The translations under genes were made by a program, and so were the position numbers. Positions 17,701 to 26,772 of a stretch of DNA of 64,000 nucleotides are shown one piece after another (the stretch's first letter is position 1; each line of letters begins with the position of its first letter). The stretch lies in NCBI RefSeq assembly GCF_025244725.1, contig NZ_CP104203.1, positions 620,001 to 684,000 on the forward strand, read 5' to 3'. This stretch comes from Chryseobacterium oranimense. GTDB lineage: Bacteria > Bacteroidota > Bacteroidia > Flavobacteriales > Weeksellaceae. The notes below the pieces were generated by a model. It saw nothing but the letters and a program-made list of their open reading frames with translations, had not been told where the DNA came from and made no database searches.

Positions 17701-18701
17701 CGGTTATTTCCGGGCTGGAAACCATTGAAAAAATTAAGGAATTATTCATTCAGAACCATGAAACTTCCCCTCTGGTTATCCTTCATACTTCTTCAGAAGA
17801 GCATGATGTGATCAATTCTTTCAGGCAGGACGAAAACTCATACTTCCTTTTAAAACCTATAAAATCAGAAGAGCTCTATCATACCTTGAAACGTGCGGTA
17901 CAGTATAATGTAAAAGAAATACCTGTAGCTGCAGAATCGGAAATAGAAACTTCTTTATTTCCGCCTGATCTTCATGTTTTACTTGTTGATGACAATCCTG
18001 TGAATATGGTGCTTAACAACAGAATGATGAAGTCCCTGATTCCGGATGCGCAGCTTACGGAGGCAACTAATGGACTGGAAGCGCTGGAACAATGTAAAAG
18101 CAGAAATTTTTCGGTGATCCTGATGGATGTTCAGATGCCTGTAATGGATGGTATTGAAGCCACAAAACAGATCCGTCTTCTTCCCGGATATCAGGATACT
18201 CCAATTATTGGAGTCACAGCAGGAACCATAACAGGCGAAAAGGAAAAATGCATCATGTCCGGAATGAATGATTTTCTTCCGAAACCTTTAAGACAGTCAG
18301 ATCTTCTGGAAATGCTTAAAAAATATATTTCCGGTAATAAAACAGAAAGCAAAACCACTGTACAAACGGAAAAATATCTTGACCTGAAACTTCTCAATGA
18401 TCAAACGGGGGATGATGATGAAGATTTTAAGAAAATGTTCCTGAACCTTGTTATCCAACAGCTCTCCGAGGCCGAAAAAGATATAAAAACCACCACCGCC
18501 GAAAAAGCTGCCGATGAATTGAAAAAAATCCTTCACAAGCTGAAAGGAACCGCCGGGACCGCCGGATTGATAAAGCTGGCAGAAACCGCTTTATATTGGG
18601 AAAAGAAAGTAGATGAAACTACAGATTTCTCGTCTTTACAACAGGAAATAACTGATGAAATAACAATCGGATTAAATTTAATAAAAGGTTTAATAAAATA
18701 A
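14796..18701 (+). CDS. hybrid sensor histidine kinase: GAF-PAS(x4)-HisKA-HATPase-Rec-Rec-Hpt
   Basis: 1301 residues with no membrane segment, so a cytosolic sensor. Domains: GAF (about 20-165), four PAS-like units (about 168-285, 288-405, 412-530, 545-660), HisKA with NMSHEIRTPLNGVIGFSDLL (phospho-His near residue 682), HATPase (GTGLGLTISNNILG), receiver 1 (VLIVDDNEANRM, acceptor Asp near 965), receiver 2 (LLVDDNPVN, acceptor Asp near 1111) and a C-terminal Hpt (LHKLKGTAGTAG, His near 1247). The full phosphorelay within one chain should pass phosphate to the adjacent response regulator 13 nt downstream. It heads the exopolysaccharide-type operon. Confidence 0.93.
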   Translation: MENYPVPDNEKGRIKKLELFDLLNLPKDPQLDVFAEAACLVADCPSSLIAIMESEIQTIQSCIGISLDTVDRKNTLCQYSIASGDVVVINDTLTDSRSSGNSIILESGIRFYAGVPLIDDEGFVLGTICVIDYKPKTISENQIATLKKIGEAVTKFYLNKKKNIQAEYFQQTFDISNNLICVIDKEFILKEVNPSFEKLFGLPKNQAVGKSFLTILGEQNASLQLKLKNFIQTDEELVFITSTKIDDDAPVLIEWYLKQNQNHSGIFCFGINITQRIEEKLQLESSERRFRSFFENAIGLMSMHDMEGNILEVNEKGRENLQYSAEEVQGLNLKDLVPKQNWPLLEQYLQRINQNKEDFGTMILKSKKGEELIWMYHNLVETDKDGNPYVVSTALNVTERITLERDLVYAKKMLEQTSSVAQVGGWEVNLKNNAVFWSKTTKEIHKIDYDFQPDLENAIGFYKDEDRQKIDFLFKRAVSEGIPYDEEVQLVRNDGVTIWVRVKGIPEFENGVCNRVFGIIQDIDAFKNIYLELANKEAMMQSFVTYVPVPVAMFDKELNYLSVSTSWKEEFNMNNMELTGENIFTISPDVPEERKAIYKNALQGTVYKNEDFAIEVLHKEGIQHYNVEVGPWYLSDGVIGGVIVSVQNITSAVKINEELKNAKKMADIASKAKSEFLANMSHEIRTPLNGVIGFSDLLLKTPLNEIQTQYLNYINESGENLLAIINDILDFSKIESGKMELLIEKSNVYDLVSQVVNVILYQSQKKNIELLLNIEQGLPKTLWVDETRLKQILINLLGNAVKFTQRGEIELKVEKLNINDKNISLRFSVRDTGIGIPLEKQQHIFDAFTQENSSISKRYGGTGLGLTISNNILGYMGSHLSLNSALGKGSVFFFDIEVPYEISETSEDEELKIEKVLIVDDNEANRMILQHMLAYKKVESKLAANGMEALQILLAGERFDVILMDYHMPVISGLETIEKIKELFIQNHETSPLVILHTSSEEHDVINSFRQDENSYFLLKPIKSEELYHTLKRAVQYNVKEIPVAAESEIETSLFPPDLHVLLVDDNPVNMVLNNRMMKSLIPDAQLTEATNGLEALEQCKSRNFSVILMDVQMPVMDGIEATKQIRLLPGYQDTPIIGVTAGTITGEKEKCIMSGMNDFLPKPLRQSDLLEMLKKYISGNKTESKTTVQTEKYLDLKLLNDQTGDDDEDFKKMFLNLVIQQLSEAEKDIKTTTAEKAADELKKILHKLKGTAGTAGLIKLAETALYWEKKVDETTDFSSLQQEITDEITIGLNLIKGLIK

Positions 18702-18714
18702 AAAAGCAAAAACT

Positions 18715-19071
18715 ATGTTGATTCTGATCGCCGAAGACGATGAGCTGATTCTAAAAACGATAGAACACAAATTATTAAAGGAAGGTCATGAAGTAATCCT
18801 TACCCGAAACGGAAAGGAAGCCATCGAAACGTTAAAAGAGAGAGAGGTGGACCTTGCTATTACAGATATTATGATGCCCTTTGCTTCAGGAATAGAAATA
18901 CTTTCTGCAATACAAACCATGGGGAAGGAGATTCCTGTCATTATGCTGTCCGGTATGGGACAGGAAGAGGTGGTGCTTAATGCTTTTGACCTCGGAGCTT
19001 CGGATTTTATTGTAAAACCTTTCAGTCCAAATGAATTGATGCTGAGAATTAAAAGATTTACTCCTAAATAA
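18715..19071 (+). CDS. single-domain response regulator
   Basis: 118 residues: one receiver domain and no output domain. LILIAEDDELIL supplies the acidic pocket, AITDIMMPFASG the acceptor Asp (residue 51), VIMLSGMGQ the conserved Ser and FIVKPFSPNE the conserved Lys. It is placed between the hybrid kinase and the HEAT-repeat membrane protein, so it probably takes phosphate from the kinase Hpt and acts by protein contact, perhaps on the HEAT or glycosyltransferase protein (inference). It ends 6 nt before the next start. Confidence 0.92.
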   Translation: MLILIAEDDELILKTIEHKLLKEGHEVILTRNGKEAIETLKEREVDLAITDIMMPFASGIEILSAIQTMGKEIPVIMLSGMGQEEVVLNAFDLGASDFIVKPFSPNELMLRIKRFTPK

Positions 19072-19077
19072 ACGAAT

Positions 19078-20145
19078 ATGCTGCTAACCACTTCTGTACA
19101 TTTCCTTTTTCTTGTTTTCCTTGGAATGTTGTTGCTCGTACTGTTATTAATTATAGGGGTACTTTTTTACAGCTTTTTTCAATATAAAGAATCTGTGAAA
19201 ATCTCAGAATGGATAAAGATTATTAATCAAAAAATATCAGAAGTTATTGTTTATGAAGATCAGGAGCTGTCTTCGGATCAAAATTTTATGGCTTCTTCGG
19301 GGAGTTCATTATTTCGGAATGTATTCCTGCAGAAACTTGTAGATTCTGAAAAGAAATTTTCAGGATCTGCAAAAATTAAAATTAAAAACCTCTTCAAAGA
19401 ATATCATCTCCAGCAGGAAGCTGGCAAAAAGCTTGATCAGAAGAAACCCTACCTCATCGCCGGCGGAATACAGGAGCTTACGGTAATGGAGGTAAAAGAA
19501 AGCCTTCCCAGAATTTCCTCTTTTTTATCCCATCCTTCCCCACACGTTTATCAGGAAGCGCAATACGCCATGGTAAGCTTTAAAGGTTTTGAAGGCCTGG
19601 ATTTTCTAAATACTGCGACAGAAAAAATTTCAGAATGGCAGCAGCTTCGTCTTCTTCTTTCTATCACCAGCATACCGGAAAACTCAGCAGAAGCTATTGA
19701 AAGCTGGCTTAGAAGTTCCAATGACTCCATTATTATTTTTACTTTAAAATTATTGAGGAAGTTTCAAATGCTTTCTTTTTATCCGACTGTGGTTACTCTT
19801 TTGGAGCATTCATCAGTTGAGGTCAGGGTACAGGCCGTACAGACAATTTTGTCGCTCGAAAACCCTTCCACAATTCGTTTTCTTACGGAAGTTTATCCTG
19901 ACCAGCCGTATGAAGTTCAGCTTGAAATTCTTCGTGTGATGAAAATTTCCAAAGACCAGTGCTGCACTGAACTGATTAAAAAAGAATTATCGGAAAACAC
20001 CAATACAGGGATTAAGGTATATGCTGCGGAAACCCTTTTTGAACTGGGACACCAGGAATATTTAATTAAACTTTCCAGAGATGAAGCTTCATCCGAAGAA
20101 TTAATTCAAATTATAAAATACGCACTCCAGGAAAAAGTATGTTAG
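19078..20145 (+). CDS. membrane-anchored HEAT-repeat protein
   Basis: 355 residues. One N-terminal membrane helix (about residues 8-35) is followed by a cytosolic helical region. Repeats of paired helices occur from about residue 140 to the end (for example LSHPSPHVYQEAQYAMVSF, LEHSSVEVRVQAVQTIL, ENTNTGIKVYAAETLFELG), matching HEAT repeats. Such proteins are scaffolds. The stop overlaps the glycosyltransferase start by 7 nt, implying translational coupling, and it probably assists or regulates that enzyme at the membrane (inference). Confidence 0.8.
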   Translation: MLLTTSVHFLFLVFLGMLLLVLLLIIGVLFYSFFQYKESVKISEWIKIINQKISEVIVYEDQELSSDQNFMASSGSSLFRNVFLQKLVDSEKKFSGSAKIKIKNLFKEYHLQQEAGKKLDQKKPYLIAGGIQELTVMEVKESLPRISSFLSHPSPHVYQEAQYAMVSFKGFEGLDFLNTATEKISEWQQLRLLLSITSIPENSAEAIESWLRSSNDSIIIFTLKLLRKFQMLSFYPTVVTLLEHSSVEVRVQAVQTILSLENPSTIRFLTEVYPDQPYEVQLEILRVMKISKDQCCTELIKKELSENTNTGIKVYAAETLFELGHQEYLIKLSRDEASSEELIQIIKYALQEKVC

Positions 20146-23100
20146 AATTCTCACACATTATCTATGAAGTTGTTATATGGTTATTCCTGCTGTACGGGAC
20201 TGCAGTAACTGTTATTTATGGCTGGATCGGGATCTATGCGCTGGGAGCCGTAATACGCTATAAAAAAGAAAACGCATTCACCGATTACAGTATTATTGCT
20301 GCCAATCCCAATGCGCCTGCCTTCAGCCTTCTTGCGCCTGCTTACAACGAAGGAATGACCATTGTGGAAAATGTAAGGTCGTTATTGTCCCTTTATTATC
20401 ACAACCTGGAAATTATCATCATTAACGACGGGAGTAAGGATGATTCTATCCAGAAACTGATCGAAGCTTACGAGCTGGAAAGAGTGTCTTTCTTTGTGCA
20501 GGGAAAAATTGAAACCAATAAGATAAAAGGTGTTTATAAAAGTAAAAATCAGGCTTTTAAAAAACTTATCGTTGTAGATAAGGAAAACGGAGGTAAAGCT
20601 GATGCCTTAAATGTGGGAATTAATGTTTCTTCCGGAGATTATCTGGTGTGCATCGATGTGGATTGTATTCTGGAGCAGGATGCTATTTTAAAACTGGCCA
20701 AACCTTTTCTTGAACAAACTGACAAAAAATATATTGCCTGCGGAGGGGTGATCCGCCTTGCCAACAACTGCGTCATTGAAGACGGGAAAGTAGTCAGTGT
20801 AAATATGCCTAAAACGCTGCTGGGAAGAACCCAGGCCCTGGAATATATCCGGGCTTTTGTTTTGGGACGAATGGCCTGGTCACGGGCATCAGGACTCATA
20901 CTGATCTCCGGAGCTTTCGGGGTTTTCGACAGGAAAATTGTTCTGGAATGTGGCGGATACGATAAAAGTACGGTAGGTGAGGATATGGAACTGGTAGTCC
21001 GTATGAGGAAATACATGGAAGAAAGGAATGAGCCTTATGAAGTACTTACAATTCCAGATCCGCTTTGCTGGACAGAAGTTCCTGAAAGCAAGGATATCCT
21101 GAAAAAACAACGTAACCGCTGGATGCGAGGAACCATTGAAACTTTATGGAAACACCGAAAAATGATGTTCAACCCAAAATACGGAAAGCTGGGTATGGTA
21201 AGCCTTCCTTACTGGTTTTTCTTTGAGTTCCTGGGCCCTTTGGTTGAGTTTTTAGGATATATTATATTTTTTGTTTTTCTTCTATTGGGGATTATCAACT
21301 GGTCGTTTTTTGGGGTTTTGTTTGCATTGGTGGTATCAATGGGGTTTCTTTACTCTATTTACGGGATTCTGGTGGATCTTGTCAGCCATCAGGTATATAC
21401 CAAGCGAAAAGATTTTCTTACCTTAATAGGAACTGCTTTCTCAGAACCGTTCTACTTTCATCCAATCGTGGTGAAAGCCGGTGTGAACGGGTTTATAGAT
21501 TACTTTAAAAAATCTCATGGTTGGGGCGAAATGACAAGGCAGGGCTTCAACCAGAATACCAAAAATTTACCTTTAAAAGAAAGGGTTGCAGCCATTCTTA
21601 ACCATGGGTTGAGGAAATTGGGCATGGTATCTTTGGTTTTTCTGATCTTGTTTTTAGTAGGGGTTACGGCAGAATGGCTTTGGTACAGGTATTCATTTTC
21701 AAGATTTAATTCTTCTTCAATTGTGGGACCTCTCTTTTTTGAAAATATTTTATTTGCCTTTAAACTGATATCTGTTTTTGGAGTTATTTATTTAATTATT
21801 AATTCCGTAAAAGAAAGCTGGGCCAATTTATCAGCGTTGGTCATATTTTCATTTGTGGCTGTTGTGCAATACATCCTCTTCCTGTATTTCTCGGAAACCC
21901 AAAATCTGCTTGGGGCAGATATTTTGTATTACAGCAAAGATGAGATTGAACAGATTTTAAGGGCGGGCGGAATGCTTAATTTTAAAAATTTTGCGCTGCT
22001 GGGAATTTTAATTGCAGTATGTGCTATCCCTTTATGGATCGCAGGGAAATCCTCTTTTAAATCAAAATATATAGGAATCGCTTTTTTAAGCCTTGGTCTG
22101 ATTGCTTTTTTTGTTCCAAATAATCTGGTGCAGTCCAAGGAATTAAACAAAACGAATAATACCTTCAGCCAGACTGCTTCAAAAAGTAAATGGGCCTATT
22201 TTTTTATATCCAACGAGGATAATTTTATTAGCGATCATCCGGAAATCAGTGAATTGATTAATGATGATGAAAATTTTACGGCCGATGCTGAAATGCTCGA
22301 CCAATCATTTCCTTTCTGGAGAAAAGAAAATACTCCGGACTTTTTAGGGGCTTATTTCAACAGGTCCGAAGAGGTTCCGAATCTTGTCTTTGTTGTGTTG
22401 GAAGGCTTTGGGCATGCTTATACTTCTTCCAAAGGTTATATAGGGAATTTCACACCTTTTCTTGATTCTTTAGCCAATAAAAGTTTGTATTGGGAAAACA
22501 GTTTAAGCTCTGCGGGGAGGACGTTCGGTGCTTTGCCTTCACTCACCGGGTCGCTTCCTTTCGGGAAAAACGGATTTCTGGAAATTGAAAATACACCGGA
22601 ACATTTTAACCTTTATAATATCCTGAAAGCCAACGGTTTTGAAACAGGATTTTTCTATGGCGGAAATTTATCATTCGACCGTTACAGAAATTTTCTGGAA
22701 TATAGTAAAGTAGATCATATGGTAGATATTGCATCCTATAATGGTGCTTACAAAAAACTTCCGGCAACCAATGGAGACAGTTGGGGCTATGAAGACCAGG
22801 CGGTTTTCAGAAAGGTGCTGGAGACACAGAATGTGCAGCAAAGACCATATTTCAATATGCTTCTTACGCTTTCTACCCATAATCCGTTTTTGATTAATAA
22901 CAGGGCGTATTATGAAAAGCTTTATAATGAAAGATTACAATCCGGTTTCTTAAATCCGGATCAGAAAAAATGGGCAGCGGGATTTAAAAACCAGTTGATT
23001 TCTGTCCTCAATGCAGATGATGCCCTGAAAAACTTCTTTGAAAATTACGGGAAACGTCCGGATTTTCAGCATACGATTTTCGTTATAACAGGGGATCACA

Positions 23101-23570
23101 GTATGCCGGAAATTACGCTGGAGTCTAAAATTGACAGGTTTCATGTGCCACTGCTCATTTATTCGCCATTGCTGAAAGAGCCGAAACGTTTTCAGAAAAC
23201 GACAAGTCACTTTGATGTTGCTCCTTCTGTTTTAGCTTATTACAGAAATAATTATAAACTCCGTACACCATCTACAGTTACCTGGGTAGGACGAGGTTTC
23301 TCTCCGGATTCACAGATAAGCAAAGCCGGAATTCCTATGATGCAGAGTAAAAATATGATGGTTGATTTTGTTTCAGATAAATATTATCTTCATGATGGGC
23401 AGCTGTTCACGCTTAAAAACTCTGAGGAGGATCCTTCTGATGATGCTTCTGCCTTGAAGTTGATCAATGGGCGTTTTAATCAGTTTAAAAGCATGAACTC
23501 CAGGTTTTATGCCAGCAAGAAACTGATGCCGGATTCTGTAATGATTAATTTTATGAAAAAAAATAAATAA
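20139..23570 (+). CDS. GT2 glycosyltransferase fused to sulfatase/LTA-synthase-like domain
   Basis: 1143 residues. N-terminal membrane helix, then a processive GT2 domain (about 60-390): IIINDGSKDDS, CIDVDC (DxD), VGEDMELVVRMR and KKQRNRWMRG (the QxxRW product-site type). Membrane helices follow (about 370-430, 490-660). From about residue 745 comes an alkaline-phosphatase-superfamily domain: VFVVLEGFGHAYTSSKGY, SAGRTFGALPSLTGSLP (likely nucleophile Thr region) and ITGDHSMPEI (metal ligands). One chain would polymerise a glycan at the inner membrane and modify it outside, for instance with a phospho- or sulfo-group. The modification type is not determinable. A GT2 beside yaiO recalls E. coli yaiP/yaiO. 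Confidence 0.85.
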   Translation: MLEFSHIIYEVVIWLFLLYGTAVTVIYGWIGIYALGAVIRYKKENAFTDYSIIAANPNAPAFSLLAPAYNEGMTIVENVRSLLSLYYHNLEIIIINDGSKDDSIQKLIEAYELERVSFFVQGKIETNKIKGVYKSKNQAFKKLIVVDKENGGKADALNVGINVSSGDYLVCIDVDCILEQDAILKLAKPFLEQTDKKYIACGGVIRLANNCVIEDGKVVSVNMPKTLLGRTQALEYIRAFVLGRMAWSRASGLILISGAFGVFDRKIVLECGGYDKSTVGEDMELVVRMRKYMEERNEPYEVLTIPDPLCWTEVPESKDILKKQRNRWMRGTIETLWKHRKMMFNPKYGKLGMVSLPYWFFFEFLGPLVEFLGYIIFFVFLLLGIINWSFFGVLFALVVSMGFLYSIYGILVDLVSHQVYTKRKDFLTLIGTAFSEPFYFHPIVVKAGVNGFIDYFKKSHGWGEMTRQGFNQNTKNLPLKERVAAILNHGLRKLGMVSLVFLILFLVGVTAEWLWYRYSFSRFNSSSIVGPLFFENILFAFKLISVFGVIYLIINSVKESWANLSALVIFSFVAVVQYILFLYFSETQNLLGADILYYSKDEIEQILRAGGMLNFKNFALLGILIAVCAIPLWIAGKSSFKSKYIGIAFLSLGLIAFFVPNNLVQSKELNKTNNTFSQTASKSKWAYFFISNEDNFISDHPEISELINDDENFTADAEMLDQSFPFWRKENTPDFLGAYFNRSEEVPNLVFVVLEGFGHAYTSSKGYIGNFTPFLDSLANKSLYWENSLSSAGRTFGALPSLTGSLPFGKNGFLEIENTPEHFNLYNILKANGFETGFFYGGNLSFDRYRNFLEYSKVDHMVDIASYNGAYKKLPATNGDSWGYEDQAVFRKVLETQNVQQRPYFNMLLTLSTHNPFLINNRAYYEKLYNERLQSGFLNPDQKKWAAGFKNQLISVLNADDALKNFFENYGKRPDFQHTIFVITGDHSMPEITLESKIDRFHVPLLIYSPLLKEPKRFQKTTSHFDVAPSVLAYYRNNYKLRTPSTVTWVGRGFSPDSQISKAGIPMMQSKNMMVDFVSDKYYLHDGQLFTLKNSEEDPSDDASALKLINGRFNQFKSMNSRFYASKKLMPDSVMINFMKKNK

Positions 23571-23576
23571 AACAGT

Positions 23577-24812
23577 TTAAAACTTTCTTGTATAGCCTAA
23601 ACTGATGTCAAACTGATTTCCTTTCTGATTTGGAAGGTATTCCTGATTGTAATACATGGTTCCTACAGAAAACATGTTAGATTTTAAGGAAAAATTATAT
23701 TCAGCACCTATTTTAAAGGTTTTAAGCTTAAAAGTTTCGTTTTCCAGAAGGTTATTCCGGTTTTCTTCCGGGCTTATTCCTGTACCGATCTGAAAGCCAA
23801 AATAATCCTGCGCACTTTTTGTATAATACCGTACCGTTCCCGTATAGGAATGTGAAATATTTTTGCTGTCCGGCGTAATGTAGGTTCTTACATTGAACCA
23901 GAAATTTTTGTAATATTTCCCGACAGATGCGGTATACATCCAGATGCTCTTGCTGAAGTAAAGCTGTCTGTATCCGATTTCTGCTTCAAAACTCCTGGGA
24001 AGATTGGCATTCACGGAAACTCCTGTACGGTATTTCGGGAACAGTCCGACGTCATTAGAGTAGGCACCTCCTACATAGAGATAAAACATTTTTGATAGCC
24101 GCGGATAAGCTTCCAGTTCAATCTGGGTGCCATCTTCTGCAAATTTATTGGCATAATTTCCCCTGATAATCACTGCGCCAATAGGAGTGGCTCTTTTATA
24201 ACTGAGTCCTATAATATGCCAGTCGTTATCAAACTGTTTGTCGAAATGAGAATAGTTGTAAAGAATACTTACAGCATTTTTGTAAGTAAATTCATGCACC
24301 CTTACAGCCAGACTGTTGGCGTCCGTATTTTTTGGATTAATCGCTAGAACAGCTTTGATAGCTTTTTCAGATTCAATATAATTTTTGTCTGCGTATTCTA
24401 CTTTTGCTTTCAAAAGCCAGAGTGCTTCAGACTGAGGGTGAAGAGATAATCCTTTATTGATGATTTCTTTTGCCTTGCTGTACTGATCATTCCAATATTC
24501 CAGGGAAGTATAGGCAACGAAATAATCTTCATCCTGAACATTTTTTTTTCCAAGATCTTCAAAAACTGCTCTTGCAGACTCCGGATCTTTATTCCATGTA
24601 TAAACTCTTCCTAAAAAAACTGAAATATCGGTATAGTTGGGTGCTGTTTCCAGAGCTTGTCTGGCAAGCGCAATAGAAGTGGTATAATCTTTATTTTCGA
24701 ATGCGGCTGTTCTTGCTTTTGCAAATAATTCGTCAGCTGACGCCTTTTGCTGGGCATATATTTGTAACGGAAGCAATACCAGAAGAACTAAATATCCAAA
24801 GTATGTTTTCAT
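23577..24812 (-). CDS. YaiO family outer membrane beta-barrel protein
   Basis: 411 residues from ATG 24812 (signal MKTYFGYLVLLVLLPLQIYAQ); seven extra residues from 24833 were rejected. The N-terminal half has TPR-like helical pairs (KASADELFAKARTAAF, ALETAPNYTDISVFLGRVY, KGLSLHPQSEALWLLKAKV), the C-terminal half is a beta barrel ending in GYTRKF. YaiO-type proteins sit beside GT2 synthases and are thought to export glycans across the outer membrane. It is convergent with the GT2-sulfatase gene with only 6 nt between the stop codons, so functional linkage is likely though it is separately transcribed. Confidence 0.85.
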   Translation of the reverse strand: MKTYFGYLVLLVLLPLQIYAQQKASADELFAKARTAAFENKDYTTSIALARQALETAPNYTDISVFLGRVYTWNKDPESARAVFEDLGKKNVQDEDYFVAYTSLEYWNDQYSKAKEIINKGLSLHPQSEALWLLKAKVEYADKNYIESEKAIKAVLAINPKNTDANSLAVRVHEFTYKNAVSILYNYSHFDKQFDNDWHIIGLSYKRATPIGAVIIRGNYANKFAEDGTQIELEAYPRLSKMFYLYVGGAYSNDVGLFPKYRTGVSVNANLPRSFEAEIGYRQLYFSKSIWMYTASVGKYYKNFWFNVRTYITPDSKNISHSYTGTVRYYTKSAQDYFGFQIGTGISPEENRNNLLENETFKLKTFKIGAEYNFSLKSNMFSVGTMYYNQEYLPNQKGNQFDISLGYTRKF

Positions 24813-24919
24813 TGAAGTGAGATGGTTAATCAATTTTAATAGATAGCTTATATCTTAATAACAAATATATTGAACTTTTGTGAGCAATTTGCTAGCAATA
24901 AATTTTTATCTGTATATTT

Positions 24920-25762
24920 TTAATGACGATAAGATAAGCCAACGAAATAATGCTTGGCTGCAGTCTGCTGTATTCCATAATTGATTCCGATATCTAATTT
25001 AAGGTCTTTTACGACTTCCATTTGAATGGCGGCATTGATAAAATTAGAAAGTTCATGAGCTTTAAAATCATACGTATAATAGGTTTCCGCAATCCAGTCA
25101 ATTCCCTTAGATAATGGATGGCTGATCGTTAATGTTTGCAGAAATTCGGTATGCATCGAAGGTTGGTCTGTATCCTTGAGTTTATCCACTTCTACCTGCA
25201 AGCCAAGCTTCCATTCACCGGGTAACTTATATGACATGGGTACTATCAGGCCGTACTCATAGCGGCTTTCCTCATATTCAGAAGTCGGAAATTTTACGTA
25301 GGGTAAAACAGCCAGCGCAAAAGCACCATGGTTGTTTCCTATTAAGTTTTGTTTTATTCTCAAGGTTATATCACCGATTCCTTTATTCACTGCTTCAGAG
25401 TTTGAATCTAATTCCTTCTCCTTTTGCCGTCCATAGGTCTGGAAGCCAACCTGTATTGCAGTATTGCTGGTAATCCCAATTTTCAGGTTTGCCTGATTGA
25501 TGAGCAATGTGCTTATTTTCTGCATATCTGATTTCTCATGTATGAGTCTCACCAAGTCCGTTTCAAACTGAACATGGCCTGCATCTACTGTATAAGGGGA
25601 TTCGGTAACATCGGGACGATCAGTTTCCATTTCTCTCATAAGCTCCCGTGGTACAGGATTAAAAAGTGAGTAATTTTTGTGAGACTCTTGTTGTGCAAAA
25701 CACACTGATGGCAGAAATAAGGCGGCAAAAGCTAATTTTGAAAAAAAATAAAGGTTATTCAT
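24920..25762 (-). CDS. outer membrane transporter-like protein (phenol_MetA_deg/MetA-pathway type)
   Basis: 280 residues from ATG 25762, giving signal MNNLYFFSKLAFAALFLPSVCFAQ; an in-frame start at 25810 adds 16 residues before it. The mature protein begins METDRPDVTESPYTVDAGHV, the typical start of the family, and then has amphipathic strands ending in FVGLSYRH, consistent with an outer membrane barrel. The family is annotated as a transporter in aromatic-degradation loci, but substrate evidence is thin and none is seen here. It is transcribed in the same direction as the YaiO gene, 107 nt upstream of it. Confidence 0.75.
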   Translation of the reverse strand: MNNLYFFSKLAFAALFLPSVCFAQQESHKNYSLFNPVPRELMREMETDRPDVTESPYTVDAGHVQFETDLVRLIHEKSDMQKISTLLINQANLKIGITSNTAIQVGFQTYGRQKEKELDSNSEAVNKGIGDITLRIKQNLIGNNHGAFALAVLPYVKFPTSEYEESRYEYGLIVPMSYKLPGEWKLGLQVEVDKLKDTDQPSMHTEFLQTLTISHPLSKGIDWIAETYYTYDFKAHELSNFINAAIQMEVVKDLKLDIGINYGIQQTAAKHYFVGLSYRH

Positions 25763-25857
25763 AGAGTTATTTAAAAGTTTTTTAATGTTTGGGATACCAT
25801 TAATACACACTTTAGGTTCAGCTGGTTTGTGAAATAGATATCCCTGCTGCGAATGGA

Positions 25858-26325
25858 TTATTCATCTTTTTTCTTATAGTGCTCGATATTATTGAATTGA
25901 TGATAAGAAATACGGAGCTGTCTCAGCTGTTCTGCAATTACTTCTGAGCTTTTTGCACACAGGTTGCCACTTTTCAAAGCATTGTCATAAGCTTCAATAG
26001 CATGTTTTTCACCAAAAACTACATTTTCCAAAGTTTCTTTATCATTATTACTTCTCGGTAAGGAATTTTTAATGTCTATCCATGTCCGGTGCAGGCTGCC
26101 TGCTAATGATGAGGTTTCTTCATCGGGATTTCCGCCTCTTTCGGTAATGAGATTGATAATTTCATTCTTCATTATTTTTGACTGAGAAATCATTTTGTCG
26201 TATTCTCCTTTCAGGTCAGAATAGCTTTCCCAAACTTTTCCTTCTACGCTTTCAAAACCTTTAATTCTGTCATTGGTTATATGAAGTAAATCATTGAGGG
26301 TTGAAATTGTTTTAGTATTTTCCAT
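25858..26325 (-). CDS. PA2169/DUF2383 four-helix-bundle protein
   Basis: 155 residues from ATG 26325. All-helical and ferritin-like in layout: TISTLNDLLHITNDRIKGFE opens the DUF2383 domain, with RGGNPDEETSSLAGSLHRTW and LENVVFGEKHAIEAYDNAL following, the usual family blocks. These small cytosolic proteins are common in Bacteroidota and often stress-induced; function is unknown. It starts a minus-strand run with the transporter-like gene 95 nt downstream. Confidence 0.85.
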   Translation of the reverse strand: MENTKTISTLNDLLHITNDRIKGFESVEGKVWESYSDLKGEYDKMISQSKIMKNEIINLITERGGNPDEETSSLAGSLHRTWIDIKNSLPRSNNDKETLENVVFGEKHAIEAYDNALKSGNLCAKSSEVIAEQLRQLRISYHQFNNIEHYKKKDE

Positions 26326-26744
26326 ATTAATTATTTTTAAAAAATTAAACAATAAATATGCCCGTAATGTTTATTTTGTGGTATCTATTGGCTTTTTTTA
26401 TATAATATTCACAAATTTTAAATGGGGTATTCCTGGTCTGGAAATTTTATCTGCAAGCATTATTTCGTTGTGTGCTAATATTTTAAGATCTGCATTAAAA
26501 GCTCTTTTATTTTTAATTTCTCATTATAAAAATGAATTTAGTTTATTTATATACAATTTTCTTATTGGCTGTCATAGAATCATACTCTTTTTATCTATTG
26601 ATTTAAATTTTTAACTTATTGTTTATTAATGTTTTATGCTCTTTGTTTAATTACTTTTTATTAAAACAAATACTTACCACTTCCAGTTTTTAAATCATAA
26701 AATTAAAATAAAAACAAAATTAAGTATATTTATATTCTTTTATA

Positions 26745-26760
26745 AGTATATTTGTATACT
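26745..26760 (+). promoter_or_regulatory. palindromic operator over the -7 box of the marR/crt operon
   Basis: AGTATA-TTTG-TATACT is a perfect inverted repeat, and it contains the -7 box TATATTTG (26747-26754). A second AAGTATATTT copy lies 22 bp upstream (26722). The closely similar GGTATTTTTGTAAACT covers the -7 box of the marR paralogue at 32835, at the same offset. This fits MarR repression by blocking the -7 box. Confidence 0.65.
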
Positions 26761-26772
26761 AATTTGATTCAA

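Noticed and set aside
26294..26614. 106-residue ORF between the DUF2383 gene and the crt promoter
   Set aside because: It overlaps the start of the DUF2383 gene in antisense and is AT-driven low-complexity sequence without family features.
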